NCBI RefSeq assembly: GCF_001908185.1
Contig: NZ_LGHM01000035.1
Coordinates: 2 to 64,001 of the forward strand
Reading direction: 5' to 3'
Length of the DNA: 64,000 nt
Source: Bradyrhizobium sp. AS23.2
GTDB taxonomy: Bacteria; Pseudomonadota; Alphaproteobacteria; Rhizobiales; Xanthobacteraceae
Both the position numbers and the translations under genes were made by a program. Shown here in pieces: positions 1 through 9,255 of this stretch. The notes under the pieces were generated by a model. The model was given only the letters and a program-made list of their open reading frames with translations. It was not told the DNA's origin and made no database searches. Numbering within the stretch: position 1 is the stretch's first letter; the number at the start of each line of letters is the position of its first letter.

Positions 1-2
1 TT

Positions 3-767
3 TTTTTTCTTCGTGACGCAGCGCATGCCCACCAACATCATGAGCCATCTTCGGATACGATCCTGATCCTGCAGGATCGCAGGGACGACGACATTCAGTG
101 GCGAAAGAACATCATATATTCGTTGCACTATGCAGTCATACGATTCAAGAGAGATCCAGATGCGAGGTCCTCTCTTAGAGCGATGGGCATACTATCCTAC
201 TGCAAGAGCTTTGCTGATTGTTGTAAGTCAAAGCTCAAAGAGCGCTATCAAGGCTTCCCTGACTTCAACGACGAGGCGCTGTTATTGAGCCTTCAGGCAA
301 AGGCCGACGAAATCACGGTGGCAGAGCAGATCATTGCGAATCGCCAGAATGCGTCGATCACCAAAGCGGCAGCATCGAGAACCGTTGTCCTAGCATTCGT
401 TGCCATCGTAGTGGCCACCATTGCTATTTTAATTCAGCCGCGGATCTCAAATGAGGAGAGAGCAAATTTTCCTCATCTCTTTCAGATGAGCACCTTTGCT
501 GCAGAAAATTTCTTCAACTTCATAGGAGCATCGGCACTAGTTGTCGGGGTCACCTGGTTCACCACTGCATTCAACATGGCCATGGACAACCGCCGTTTGG
601 GGCGCGCCCTGCTCGAGGCAACTTACGTGCGTAAGAAGAGCGCTATCGCGCTGCTTTTCCTGAGTGGAATGCTCGTAGTCGGTGGAACAGTTTGGATATT
701 TAAGCCTGCAGTCCTCAGCTTGCTCCAAATTGTCGCCGGGATCTTCCGGCTGTTCGCTCCCACCTAA
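3..767 (+). CDS. Hypothetical membrane protein, 5'-partial
   Basis: The frame is open from base 3 to the stop at 765-767 without interruption, so the gene probably begins left of the window; a TTG at 123 or the ATG at 183 are the only alternative starts. The visible protein has a hydrophilic N-terminal half, then about three membrane segments (one after the AAASRTVVLAF stretch, one around FIGASALVVGVTWF, one around ALLFLSGMLVVGG). I do not recognise the family. AT content is higher than in the genes that follow, which may mean a different origin. No function is proposed. Confidence 0.55.
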   Translation, partial: FFLRDAAHAHQHHEPSSDTILILQDRRDDDIQWRKNIIYSLHYAVIRFKRDPDARSSLRAMGILSYCKSFADCCKSKLKERYQGFPDFNDEALLLSLQAKADEITVAEQIIANRQNASITKAAASRTVVLAFVAIVVATIAILIQPRISNEERANFPHLFQMSTFAAENFFNFIGASALVVGVTWFTTAFNMAMDNRRLGRALLEATYVRKKSAIALLFLSGMLVVGGTVWIFKPAVLSLLQIVAGIFRLFAPT

Positions 768-782
768 GCGAACGCCCAGAGG

Positions 783-1061
783 TCATTCATCGTCCATCTC
801 GAGCGTGGTGCTCTCCCCTGTCGAGGTGTCCGTCGCCTCAATTTCAACCGTTCGGCCAGTGCGCCGAATGCTGTCTACGTCATATTCTTTGTAACCCTGG
901 TCGCTGTCGTACACTTCTATGGTTCGGCCGGATCGAACAAGTTGGCCTCGCTCAATCTCAACGCTCGAGCCGGTGGTCGTGTTGGCACCGTCCCACGCGA
1001 ATGCTTGCGACCCGGCGACCGAGGCGGTCAGAACCGCGAGCAATAAGCTTCGGCGCATCAC
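783..1061 (-). CDS. DUF5334-like small secreted protein
   Basis: The 92-residue product starts with a signal peptide (MMRRSLLLAV to SQAFA, cleavage near residue 22). The mature part is a short acidic domain with the pattern AWDG...GSSVEIERGQLVRSGRTIEVYD, which I associate with DUF5334 periplasmic proteins of unknown role. It is convergent with the preceding membrane protein gene, with 15 bp between stops. The function is unknown; export to the periplasm is inferred from the signal peptide only. Confidence 0.7.
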   Translation of the reverse strand: MMRRSLLLAVLTASVAGSQAFAWDGANTTTGSSVEIERGQLVRSGRTIEVYDSDQGYKEYDVDSIRRTGRTVEIEATDTSTGESTTLEMDDE

Positions 1062-1221
1062 GAAGACATCTCCTGCTTACCCGGGGGGAATCGGCTCTTG
1101 GACCGTAGATGAAAGGATAGCGAACGTTTGCCTGGTGGTTACGCGGTGGTTCCTAGCCTGAGGACAGACAGGATTAGAAAAACGGCGCGCATAGAAAACA
1201 CAACTGAAACAAAGAGATAAA

Positions 1222-1297
1222 TGGTGCCGCAAGAGGGATTCGAACCCCCGACCCCGTCATTACGAATGACGTGCTCTACCGACTGAGCTATTGCGGC
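1222..1297 (-). tRNA. tRNA-Thr (anticodon CGU)
   Basis: On the minus strand the sequence folds as a full cloverleaf: acceptor GCCGCAA/TTGCGGC, D arm GCTC/GAGC, anticodon stem CGTCA/TGACG around loop TTCGTAA, and T arm GGGGG/CCCTC with TTCGAAT. The anticodon is CGT, which reads ACG (Thr). The discriminator is A and CCA is encoded. Confidence 0.97.
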
Positions 1298-1395
1298 GAA
1301 CCCTGCCGGACCCGGCGAGGCCGGCCCCGATACGCGCGCTCCTGATATCGGGCATGGCCCGAATTGGCAAGGACAAGCGGGGCGCGAAATGCGCC

Positions 1396-3144
1396 TTACG
1401 CGCCCCAGCGGGACCAGAATCCGCGCCAGCCGCCAGCCTGGGCCTTCGGCGTGCCGATTTGTTCCGTAAATTCATCGCTCGGACCCTCGTCATCGATCCC
1501 GGGATCATCAGGGGCGCGGACGATCGGGATGATGGCCTGGATCGGCGCCGGTGCAGGCTGGCCGAGGTCGGCGCGGGTCCGGAACACCGGCGTTGCTGCC
1601 GCCGGCGCTGATTCGGCTGGCACCGGGGTCGGTTTGGCCGGCTCAGCGGACGTGACGATCAGCTCTTCCTTGACGGCTTCTTTGACCTCAGGGGGCGAAT
1701 TGTCCTGTGCGGCCGGCACCGGATCCGGTGCAGTCACGGGCGGTTCCACCGGGCTTTCGCTCGAAGGTGCGGTCACCCGCTTCGGCGGCGGGGCCGCCAG
1801 CATGGCTTCCTCGAAGGCCGAGGATTCGATCATGGGCCCCTTGTCGGAAGGCAGGCTCGCAACCGGCGTCTGCCACTGGAAGGCGTCGAGGCGGCCGGTG
1901 ACCGGGGAGATCGGGCGCCAGCGGTCGCTGACATAGCCGTCCGCGGTCCAGGCCGGATCATGGCGGGCACGCACCGCGCGCAGCGTCCAGGCGCGGGCGC
2001 GGCCGCTGTCGCCATGCTCGGTGCGCTCGACCTCGGCCATGAGCAGCGCCACGCGCTGGGTCGGATCGCTGACGTAAGGCGCCAGCACCTCGCGCGCGCG
2101 CGCGAATTCGGAAGCATCGATCGCGGCGCGCGCGATCGCGAGTTGGCCCTCGATGTGGCCAGCCTTGGCGGCAGACGTCTTGGCTGCGAGCGCCTCGACG
2201 CGCTGCAAGCGCTGCCGGGCGGAATCACCGAGCTTCACATGCGCGTAGGCCTCAGCGAGATCAGGGTGCGGATTGGCGAGCCAGGCGGCCTCGACCAGCT
2301 TCATGGCGCGGCGCACCTGATGCGCCTCGCTCTCGAATTTTGCCGCAAGCACCGCGGCAGGTACCAGGGTCGGCGCCAGCTTGACCGCCTCCATCACGCT
2401 CTCGCGCGCGACACCGCGGTCGGTCGTTTCCAATTCCAGCGCGCGCGCCGTCAGCAGCACGCCGCGCTGGCGGCGATAGGCCTGTTTGTCGATCAAGCCC
2501 GCGGACAGATTCGAATCGAGGATCGCGAGCGCGCCGCTCCAGTCGCCGCGGGCGCAGCGGAATCCGAGCACTGCATGCGAGGCCCAGGTCGAGGATGGCG
2601 ACAGCTTGATCGCTTCCTCCGCGATCATCACCGCGCCGACCGCATCGTCGGCGCGCTGCGCCTCGATGAACAGGCCGCGCAGGCCGAGCAGGCGCGTGTC
2701 CTCGCGCTCGGCCATGGCGCGGAAGGCGCGCTGCGCCTCATCGCGATTGCCTTCAAGCTGGGCGGATTGCGCGTGCAGCAGAAGCGCGAGCGGATCATCC
2801 GGCGCATGCCGCCGCGCCGCTTCCGCGTGCCGGCGGGCGAGCGCGGTGTCGCCATGACCGATTGCGAGCAGGCCGTGGGTGATGGCGTGGCGGCCGCGGG
2901 CGTGGCGCTTTTCGTGACGGCGGCGGCGCAAACGCCCCGGCGTGCGCCAGATCGTCGTCAGGATGCTCCAGACGAGCACGACGGCCGCGGCAAAAAGGCC
3001 GAGCAAAAGCACGAACCTGGGAAACGTCGTTGAGGCGCGGAGACCGCCCCAGGTCAGGACGAAATCGCCGGACTGGTCGGCAACCCAGGCCGCGCCGGCC
3101 GCCGCCAGCGCAATCAGGACGAGGAACAGGACGATGCGAAGCAT
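1396..3144 (-). CDS. hemY: HemY-like membrane TPR protein
   Basis: The 582-residue protein has two N-terminal membrane segments (about residues 1-20 and 42-62) joined by the HemY_N loop containing WGGLRAST. A basic stretch and a long TPR-like helical region follow, to about residue 400, then a Pro/Ala-rich tail. This is the proteobacterial HemY family found downstream of hemD; its exact role in porphyrin metabolism is unsettled, and it is unrelated to Gram-positive protoporphyrinogen oxidase HemY. It is the last gene of a minus-strand unit hemD–mitofilin-like–hemY, 36 bp after the preceding stop. The Pro/Ala-rich tail (residues about 440-560) is low complexity and probably disordered. Confidence 0.88.
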   Translation of the reverse strand: MLRIVLFLVLIALAAAGAAWVADQSGDFVLTWGGLRASTTFPRFVLLLGLFAAAVVLVWSILTTIWRTPGRLRRRRHEKRHARGRHAITHGLLAIGHGDTALARRHAEAARRHAPDDPLALLLHAQSAQLEGNRDEAQRAFRAMAEREDTRLLGLRGLFIEAQRADDAVGAVMIAEEAIKLSPSSTWASHAVLGFRCARGDWSGALAILDSNLSAGLIDKQAYRRQRGVLLTARALELETTDRGVARESVMEAVKLAPTLVPAAVLAAKFESEAHQVRRAMKLVEAAWLANPHPDLAEAYAHVKLGDSARQRLQRVEALAAKTSAAKAGHIEGQLAIARAAIDASEFARAREVLAPYVSDPTQRVALLMAEVERTEHGDSGRARAWTLRAVRARHDPAWTADGYVSDRWRPISPVTGRLDAFQWQTPVASLPSDKGPMIESSAFEEAMLAAPPPKRVTAPSSESPVEPPVTAPDPVPAAQDNSPPEVKEAVKEELIVTSAEPAKPTPVPAESAPAAATPVFRTRADLGQPAPAPIQAIIPIVRAPDDPGIDDEGPSDEFTEQIGTPKAQAGGWRGFWSRWGA

Positions 3145-3180
3145 GGCGATCCCTATTACGCGCTAGTTATTGCGCGAACC

Positions 3181-4440
3181 TTATTGAGCAGGCTTGATTG
3201 GATCAGACTTGGCGAGATCCGCCATGGCATCGTCGGCGAATTTGCGGGAGGCCGCGAGCGCGGCGTCGCGAGCAGCGGCCTTGTCGAGCCAGGCCTGCGC
3301 CGGTGCACGATCGGCCTCGGGCAGCGTCTTCAGCTCGCGCCGGGCCTCCACGAAATCGTTGCGGAGCGCCGCGGCGGTGACCCGCGCGACGATGGCGCCG
3401 CGATCATTGCCAACGCCGTCGGTGCGCTCGATGCGGACAAGCTTCGACGCCCCGGCCTGCAGACGCTCGACGATGCCGGCGCCGCCGGGTGGGGCTTCGG
3501 CCGGCGGAGAGAGTTTGGGTACGATGTTGAGGAGCTCGCGGCTCAGCGCGACCGGTGTCGGGATGCCTGACGATGCGAATGTGTCGAGCGGCTTCAGCGC
3601 GTCGGGCTCGGCGGCAAGCGACCGCGCCGCGACCAATTGCGATTCGTACGGGTCGCCATGGCGGACAGCGACGTCGAGCAGGGCCGCCGCCACCACATGG
3701 CGCAGCGGCTGGTCGTCCATCGTCTTGGCACTGGCGATCTTTTCGCCCTGCTGCGCGATCTCGGCACGCTCGGTCTTGCTGGCGCGCTCGAGCTGCGCGA
3801 TACGGTCGTTGAGGGCGGCAAGATCAGGCGCCGCAGCGCGCGGCGCAGATTTCACGTCGTTCAACGCGCTCGCAGTCTTGTCGGACTGCGCGCGCAGATT
3901 GGCGATGTCGCTGCGCAGTGCGCCAACGGATTTTTCCAGCGCGTCGATCCGCGTCGCCATGGCCGGATCTGCGACCGGCTTGCCAGCCTTGGCTTCGACC
4001 GCAGCAACGCGACCACTCAGCGCGTCGACCGTCGCGCTTGTCACTTGCGGCGCGGCAGGGGGCGCCTGCACCGCGGGCCAGCCCAGCATCCAGCCGACCG
4101 CAATCACGAGTGCCGCGGCTACCGCGCCCGAGAAGGGCGCAATGACCCAAGGCGAAATCGGCGACGAAATCGGCGGCGACGCAGGCGTGGACGCCACGGA
4201 AGGCTGCTCCTCGGCGGGCTCGGAGTGAGGCTCGGCCTTGGTTTCTTCGAACTTGGTCTCTGCGGAGTTGGCCTGCTCATCCGCGGCCTGCTCGCTCGTC
4301 AGCTGAGCCTCCGGCTCGCCCGCCACCTCCTGCGGCTGGGTCGAGATTTCTGCCGCCTCGAGGTCGATGGTGGGCGGAGTGCGCTTGGCACGGCCGGACT
4401 CGGGGGCCAATCCTGCGTCTTCAGGCTTGTCGTCGGCCAT
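3181..4440 (-). CDS. Mitofilin/Mic60-like membrane protein of the hem operon
   Basis: The 419-residue protein has an acidic, disordered N-terminus, one membrane helix near residues 98-118 (VIAPFSGAVAAALVIAVGW), a coiled-coil region (about 135-240) and a helical C-terminal domain with SGIPTPVALSREL. This is the layout of alphaproteobacterial mitofilin (COG4223), the bacterial relative of mitochondrial Mic60, which is characteristically encoded beside hemD and hemY. The likely location is the inner membrane with the bulk in the periplasm, where Mic60 homologues shape membranes. The start ATG follows hemD by 65 bp. Confidence 0.87.
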   Translation of the reverse strand: MADDKPEDAGLAPESGRAKRTPPTIDLEAAEISTQPQEVAGEPEAQLTSEQAADEQANSAETKFEETKAEPHSEPAEEQPSVASTPASPPISSPISPWVIAPFSGAVAAALVIAVGWMLGWPAVQAPPAAPQVTSATVDALSGRVAAVEAKAGKPVADPAMATRIDALEKSVGALRSDIANLRAQSDKTASALNDVKSAPRAAAPDLAALNDRIAQLERASKTERAEIAQQGEKIASAKTMDDQPLRHVVAAALLDVAVRHGDPYESQLVAARSLAAEPDALKPLDTFASSGIPTPVALSRELLNIVPKLSPPAEAPPGGAGIVERLQAGASKLVRIERTDGVGNDRGAIVARVTAAALRNDFVEARRELKTLPEADRAPAQAWLDKAAARDAALAASRKFADDAMADLAKSDPIKPAQ

Positions 4441-4505
4441 CGTGACGGTTCCTCACACTTGCGTACCCGGGGCGGACCCGATTGCGTCGGATTCGGCTCG
4501 CCCTC

Positions 4506-5252
4506 TTACGCCAAACGGGTGCGCAAAGCACGCTCCAAGGTGTCGAACAGGGCATTTTCGTCCGGAGTCGCCGCCACCAGAACCTGCGACGCGCCGGCGT
4601 CGCGCAGCACGCCCGCGACCGTCTCGGACAAGCAGCATTGCGGGATCGCCAGCGCCGAGATTTCGACGCCTTCGTCCCGTGCGGCATCCAGGAAGGCCCG
4701 CGCGCTGCGCCGTGAGTAATGCAGCACGGCCTCGATCCCATGTTCGGCAAAGCCCTCGCAGACCTCGCGCGGCAATATCTTGACCGGCGCCATGCGATAG
4801 GTGGTCTGCGTGACCACGTTGAATCCTTCGGCGCCGAGTTCGCCACCGAGATCGCGCGAAAGATCCGCGCCTGCAAGATAAAGCAGTGTGCTTTTCTTCT
4901 TCAGCACCTTGTCGCGCGCGCTCTGCATCACCTTGTCGCGCAAGGCCACGGCATCGCCGCCGGCGACGATCACCTCGGCGAAGCCGGCGTCCCGTGCCAC
5001 GGCGGCGGTGTGTTCGCCGACCGCGAACAGCGGAAGCTGCAAGAGGCCAAGGTCCCGCAATTGCGGTGCGACGGCGCGGATCGCGTTGGCCGACGTGACG
5101 ATGACGGCGCCATAGCCCGCCTCGCTCTCGTCGTGGAAAGCGACTGGCTCGAACTTGAGCACCGGCGCGAGCAGCACCACATGACCCCGCGCGTGGAGAT
5201 TTTCCGCCGTCGCCTCGTTGTCGGGATGCGGCCGTGTGACAAGAATGGACAT
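4506..5252 (-). CDS. hemD: Uroporphyrinogen-III synthase
   Basis: The 248-residue protein starts MSILVTRPHPDNEAT and has the bilobal HemD layout: VIVTSANAIRA in the first lobe, and VLHYSRRSARAFLD with the C-terminal LVAATPDENAL stretch in the second. HemD cyclises hydroxymethylbilane to uroporphyrinogen III in the cytosol, for haem, sirohaem and B12. The frame stays open far upstream to 6542 across tsaD, but the ATG at 5250-5252 gives the usual family length and the characteristic N-terminus. It is divergent from tsaD and first of the hem unit; hemC is not in the window. Confidence 0.93.
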   Translation of the reverse strand: MSILVTRPHPDNEATAENLHARGHVVLLAPVLKFEPVAFHDESEAGYGAVIVTSANAIRAVAPQLRDLGLLQLPLFAVGEHTAAVARDAGFAEVIVAGGDAVALRDKVMQSARDKVLKKKSTLLYLAGADLSRDLGGELGAEGFNVVTQTTYRMAPVKILPREVCEGFAEHGIEAVLHYSRRSARAFLDAARDEGVEISALAIPQCCLSETVAGVLRDAGASQVLVAATPDENALFDTLERALRTRLA

Positions 5253-5384
5253 CGCTTGTGTTCCCGGGGACGTGGCGGTGACGCATTCGCGAGGATGGCC
5301 GCGCGTGACGATTGCGCAGGCCGACCCCGGAATGCTACCGGACGTACCAGAACTCTGCTTTACGGATGAGCGCAAGGGCGCAAA

Positions 5385-6476
5385 TTGGATAACAATTCGC
5401 CAATGCTGGTACTGGGCATCGAAACCACCTGCGACGAGACCGCCGCGGCCGTGATCGAACGCGCGCCTGACGGCAGCGGCAAGATCCTGTCCAATATCGT
5501 GCGATCGCAGGTCGAGGAGCACGCCCGTTTCGGCGGCGTCGTGCCGGAGATTGCAGCCCGCGCGCATGTCGATCTGCTCGACGGCATCATCGACCGCGCC
5601 ATGCGCGAGGCCGGTATCGGCTTCGCCCAGCTCGACGGTGTCGCGGCGGCCGCGGGACCGGGCCTGATCGGCGGTGTCATCGTCGGGCTCACCACCGCGA
5701 AAGCGATCGCCATGGTGCATGACACGCCGCTGGTCGCTGTGAACCATCTCGAGGCGCATGCGCTGACGCCGCGCCTCACCGATGGAATCGAATTCCCCTA
5801 CTGCCTGTTCCTCGCCTCGGGCGGCCATACCCAGATCGTCGCGGTCACCGGCGTCGGCCACTATGTGCGGCTCGGCACCACTGTCGACGATGCGATCGGC
5901 GAAGCCTTCGACAAGGTCGCGAAGATGCTGGGCCTGCCCTATCCCGGCGGACCGCAGGTCGAGCGCGCGGCGGCAAATGGCGATGCCACGCGGTTCGCGT
6001 TTCCGCGGCCGATGCAGGGACGCCCCGATGCCAATTTCTCGCTGTCGGGATTGAAGACGGCGGTGCGCAACGAAGCCAGCCGACTCACGGAGATCACACC
6101 GCAGGACATCAGCGACCTCTGCGCGAGCTTCCAGGCCGCCGTGCTGGATTCGACGGCCGACCGGCTGAGTGTTGGTCTCAAGCTTTTCAACGAACAATTC
6201 GGCGCGCCACGCGCGCTCGTGGCCGCCGGCGGCGTCGCCGCCAATCAGGCGATCCGCGGCGCCCTGCATGACGTCGCGCGACAGACCAAGACGCAACTGA
6301 TCATGCCGCCGCCTGCGCTCTGCACCGATAACGGCGCGATGATCGCATGGGCCGGCGCCGAACGCCTCGCGCTCGGCCTGACCGATACAATGGAAGCGCA
6401 ACCCCGTGCACGCTGGCTGCTGGATGCCAATGCGACGGCGCCGGCAGGCTACGGCAACACGCGAGCGGGATTCTGA
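5385..6476 (+). CDS. tsaD: tRNA N6-adenosine threonylcarbamoyltransferase
   Basis: The 363-residue protein is full length for TsaD/Gcp. After [14 protein letters not shown] it shows the metal-binding HLEAH motif in [13 protein letters not shown], the glycine-rich ASGGHTQIV, and C-terminal [16 protein letters not shown]. The enzyme transfers threonylcarbamoyl to A37 of ANN-decoding tRNAs, with TsaB, TsaC and TsaE. The ATG at 5385 is used; an in-frame ATG at 5403 (MLVLGIE) is also credible because residues before it are not conserved. It is divergent from hemD, with a 132-bp shared promoter region, and followed by gpsA after a repeat element. Confidence 0.95.
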   Translation: MDNNSPMLVLGIETTCDETAAAVIERAPDGSGKILSNIVRSQVEEHARFGGVVPEIAARAHVDLLDGIIDRAMREAGIGFAQLDGVAAAAGPGLIGGVIVGLTTAKAIAMVHDTPLVAVNHLEAHALTPRLTDGIEFPYCLFLASGGHTQIVAVTGVGHYVRLGTTVDDAIGEAFDKVAKMLGLPYPGGPQVERAAANGDATRFAFPRPMQGRPDANFSLSGLKTAVRNEASRLTEITPQDISDLCASFQAAVLDSTADRLSVGLKLFNEQFGAPRALVAAGGVAANQAIRGALHDVARQTKTQLIMPPPALCTDNGAMIAWAGAERLALGLTDTMEAQPRARWLLDANATAPAGYGNTRAGF

Positions 6477-6505
6477 ATGCTGTGGTGTCGCTACGAGCTC
6501 CGCTT

Positions 6506-6649
6506 CACCTCGCCCCGCTTGCGGGGAGAGGTCGGATTGCATCGGAGATGCAATCCGGGTGAGGGGGACTCTCCGCGATTCTTTCTGTCACCGTCCTTGC
6601 GGAGACTCCCCCTCACCCCGACCCTCTCCCCGCAGGCGGGGAGAGGGAG
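6506..6649. repeat. Long palindromic intergenic repeat
   Basis: The two halves are inverted copies: GTGAGGGGGACTCTCCGC on the left answers GCGGAGACTCCCCCTCACC on the right. Each half contains its own small hairpin (CCCCGCTTGCGGGG; TTGCATCGGAGATGCAA). This matches a kind of palindrome common between genes in Bradyrhizobium. It fills most of the tsaD–gpsA gap and would form a strong RNA structure in a read-through transcript. Confidence 0.8.
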
Positions 6650-6664
6650 TGGAGGAATCGAGCG

Positions 6665-7646
6665 ATGACCGCGTTCCAATCCGTCGCGGTGATCGGTGCA
6701 GGCGCCTGGGGGACGGCACTGGCGACGGTGGCGGCGAGGGCAGGGCGGAGCGTGACGCTCTGGGCGCGCAATGCCGAACATGCGACCCGAATCGCATCGA
6801 CACGCGACAATCCGCGGCTGCCCGGCGTACGGCTTGCGCCGGAGATCATCGTGGCGAACGATCTCGCCATGGCCGCACACGCCGACATGCTGCTGATCGC
6901 GACTCCGGCACAGCATCTGCGCGGCGCCGTCAACATGCTGGCCTTGCATCTGGCGAAGCCGGTGCCGATCGTCGCCTGCGCCAAGGGCATCGAGCACGGC
7001 ACCCACAAATTCATGACGGAAGTGATCGCCGAGGCCGCCCCTCACGCGCAGCCGGCGATCCTGTCGGGTCCGAGTTTTGCCGACGATGTCGCAGGCGGCT
7101 TGCCGACGGCCGTGACGCTGGCGGCGAAGGACGAGGCACTGGCCAGCAGCCTGGTGCAGGCGCTGGGTTCGCCGACATTCCGCCCCTATCACTCCACAGA
7201 CATTCGCGGCGTCGAGATCGGCGGCGCGGCCAAGAACGTGCTCGCGATCGCGGTCGGCATCGCGGTCGGGCGCAAGCTCGGCGCGTCCGCCCAGGCTGCG
7301 CTCACGACCCGCGCCTTTGCCGAGCTGACGCGCCTCGGCCGCGCACTCGGCGCGCGCAGCGAGACGCTCACGGGCCTGTCCGGTCTCGGCGATCTGATCC
7401 TGACGTGCTCAAGCCCGCAATCGCGCAATTTCGCGCTCGGGCTCGCGCTCGGGCGTGGCGAGCAGCCGCCAGCCGGCAAGCTCGCCGAGGGCGAGTTCAC
7501 CGCCCCCCGTGCTGATCGAGCTCGCAGCTTCGCAAAACGTCGAGATGCCGGTATCAGAAGCGGTCGCTTCGATCCTGAGCGGCCGGAGCACGATCGACGC
7601 CGCGATTTCAGGACTTTTGACGCGCCCCTTCAAGGCAGAGGAATGA
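6665..7646 (+). CDS. gpsA: Glycerol-3-phosphate dehydrogenase [NAD(P)+], frameshifted as sequenced
   Basis: GpsA makes sn-glycerol-3-phosphate for phospholipids. The N-terminal half is typical: dinucleotide motif [26 protein letters not shown], and [15 protein letters not shown] with the catalytic lysine. At 7503-7508 a run of six C shifts the frame after GEFTAP. With five C the protein continues [15 protein letters not shown] to ...[10 protein letters not shown] and stops at 7644-7646, giving 326 residues, the family norm. As sequenced, the frame misreads the last 46 residues and then runs in-frame into the EVE gene (465-residue fusion). The stop of the restored frame overlaps an ATG of the EVE gene (ATGA), implying translational coupling. 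A sequence error is the simplest explanation because gpsA is normally essential. Confidence 0.9.
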
Positions 7647-7648
7647 AC

Positions 7649-8062
7649 ATGGCGTACTGGCTGGTGAAATCCGAACCGTCGGTGTGGTCCTGGGACCAGC
7701 AAGTGGAAAAGGGCGCCAAGGGCGAGGCCTGGACCGGCGTGCGCAATTACACTGCGCGCCAGAATCTCGTGAACATGAAGAAGGGCGACAAGGCATTCTT
7801 CTATCATTCCAACGAGGGCAAGGAGATCGTCGGCATCGCCGAGATCGTCAAGGAAGCCTATCCCGACCCGACCGACAAGACCGAAAAATTCGTCTGCGTC
7901 GATATCAAGGCCGACAAGCCTTTGAAGACGCCGGTGACGATGGCCGCGATCAAGGCGGAGAAAAAGCTCGCCGACATGGCGCTGGTGAAATATTCGCGCC
8001 TGTCGGTGCAGCCGGTGACAGCCGAGGAGTGGAAGCTCGTCTGCAAGATGGGCGGGGTTTGA
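7649..8062 (+). CDS. EVE domain-containing protein (Thyn1-like)
   Basis: The 137-residue protein is a single EVE domain (formerly DUF55): [15 protein letters not shown] at the start, then [20 protein letters not shown] and [20 protein letters not shown] domains share the PUA-like fold and are thought to bind modified bases in nucleic acids; the substrate here is unknown. GAGGA at 7638-7642 lies six bases before the ATG at 7649, so that start is preferred over the ATG at 7643. It is coupled to gpsA, an arrangement often seen in Rhizobiales. Confidence 0.9.
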   Translation: MAYWLVKSEPSVWSWDQQVEKGAKGEAWTGVRNYTARQNLVNMKKGDKAFFYHSNEGKEIVGIAEIVKEAYPDPTDKTEKFVCVDIKADKPLKTPVTMAAIKAEKKLADMALVKYSRLSVQPVTAEEWKLVCKMGGV

Positions 8063-8074
8063 GCTTATTCGAAC

Positions 8075-9154
8075 CTACGTCTCCGGCAGCGCGAACACCT
8101 CGCATGGCGCAGCGATGCCACGGAGTGCATGCGCGCCGAGCGCGATCAGAGGGGTATCCGTCTCAGCAGCGAGCGCGCCCGACACCAGCACGGTCTTGCC
8201 GAGCTGCTTGCACAGACCTTCGAGGCGGCTGGCGAGATTGACGGCGGGACCGATCGCCGTGAAGTCGAGACGGTTGGCGGCGCCGATATTGCCCCAGAGT
8301 ATCTCGCCGAGGTGAAGGGCCGCACCGAACGCGAGTGGCGGCAGGCCTTGGGCCCGGCGCTCGCCGTTGAGATGGGCCATGCCGGCCCTGGCCGCGCCTG
8401 CCGCACGCAGAGCGGCATCGCACGCACTGCGCGGTGACGCCTCGATCACCGGAAAGATCGCCAGTACGCCGTCGCCGATGAATTTCAGCACCTCGCCGCC
8501 AAAGGCATGAACGGCGCCGGCGATGCGATCGAACCAGGCGTCGAGCGCCGCGATGACATCGGCGGGCGCATTCGATTCAGACAAGGACGTGAAATTGCGC
8601 AGGTCCGCATAAAGCAGCGCGGCCTGAATGGTCTCGCCGAGATCACGTCGCAAGGGCGCCGCCAGCACCCGCTCCGCGCTACGCTTGCCAAGATAGGCAT
8701 CCAGCGTCGCGCGCAAGGTGGCGCGCGCAGCGAGCACGGCGAGGGGCGTCGCGGCGAAACGCGCGGCCTGACGCAATTGCTCAATCTCATCTGCAGTGAA
8801 CGGACGCGGCCCGATCCAGCCGAGCAACGGCCCACCTTGCCGTCCGACAATGTCTTCGTGGACTTCGCCGCCCGCGATGTCGCGCAGCCAGCGGCGACCG
8901 GCATCGTTCGGCGGATCGGGCGCAAGGCCGCTCGGTGCGAAACCGAGCGCTTCGATCACCGTGCCGCTCTCGGCGCGCCAGAGCCAGGTCCGCTTTGCGA
9001 TCAGCGGATGCGGCACCTCCAGCGTCAAGGCGCCGCCCGCAAGCGGCACGCCGTCGGCGACCAGATGCGCGCCGAGTTCCGTAAGCAGGCGGTCGGCTCC
9101 GCGACTATCCGAGGCGGCATCGACGAGCCAGGCGAGGGTCGGGGAGAGTTGCAT
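8075..9154 (-). CDS. Class III adenylate/guanylate cyclase domain protein
   Basis: The 359-residue product has an N-terminal region of about 170 residues without a recognisable domain, then a class III nucleotidyl cyclase domain. Visible catalytic features are the first metal aspartate in LLYADLRNFTSLSE, the substrate-contact lysine and second metal aspartate in EVLKFIGDGVLAIFP, and the transition-state Asn/Arg in VNLASRLEGL. The set is complete, so cAMP (or less likely cGMP) synthesis is expected. No membrane segment is seen. The ATG at 9152-9154 is chosen over one at 9196, which adds an unconserved basic tail. It is convergent with the EVE gene and divergent from the SRPBCC gene. Confidence 0.85.
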   Translation of the reverse strand: MQLSPTLAWLVDAASDSRGADRLLTELGAHLVADGVPLAGGALTLEVPHPLIAKRTWLWRAESGTVIEALGFAPSGLAPDPPNDAGRRWLRDIAGGEVHEDIVGRQGGPLLGWIGPRPFTADEIEQLRQAARFAATPLAVLAARATLRATLDAYLGKRSAERVLAAPLRRDLGETIQAALLYADLRNFTSLSESNAPADVIAALDAWFDRIAGAVHAFGGEVLKFIGDGVLAIFPVIEASPRSACDAALRAAGAARAGMAHLNGERRAQGLPPLAFGAALHLGEILWGNIGAANRLDFTAIGPAVNLASRLEGLCKQLGKTVLVSGALAAETDTPLIALGAHALRGIAAPCEVFALPET

Positions 9155-9255
9155 GGCCCGATGATGGCGAAGACTGGCCGTCTTTGTCACGGGCAATCCT
9201 TGACGGGGCGCTGCGGCGCCGCCATGTCCCAGCGGCAGCCGAGGGAGGATCGCCG

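Noticed and set aside
1..8. The leading T8 run as a terminator or contig artefact
   Set aside because: There is no stem before it within the window and the coding frame continues through it, so nothing can be concluded.
4506..6542. A 678-residue minus-strand frame covering hemD and antisense to tsaD
   Set aside because: Only the part from 5252 down is HemD. The rest is the complement of tsaD, with no protein-like composition, a common effect of high-GC third positions.
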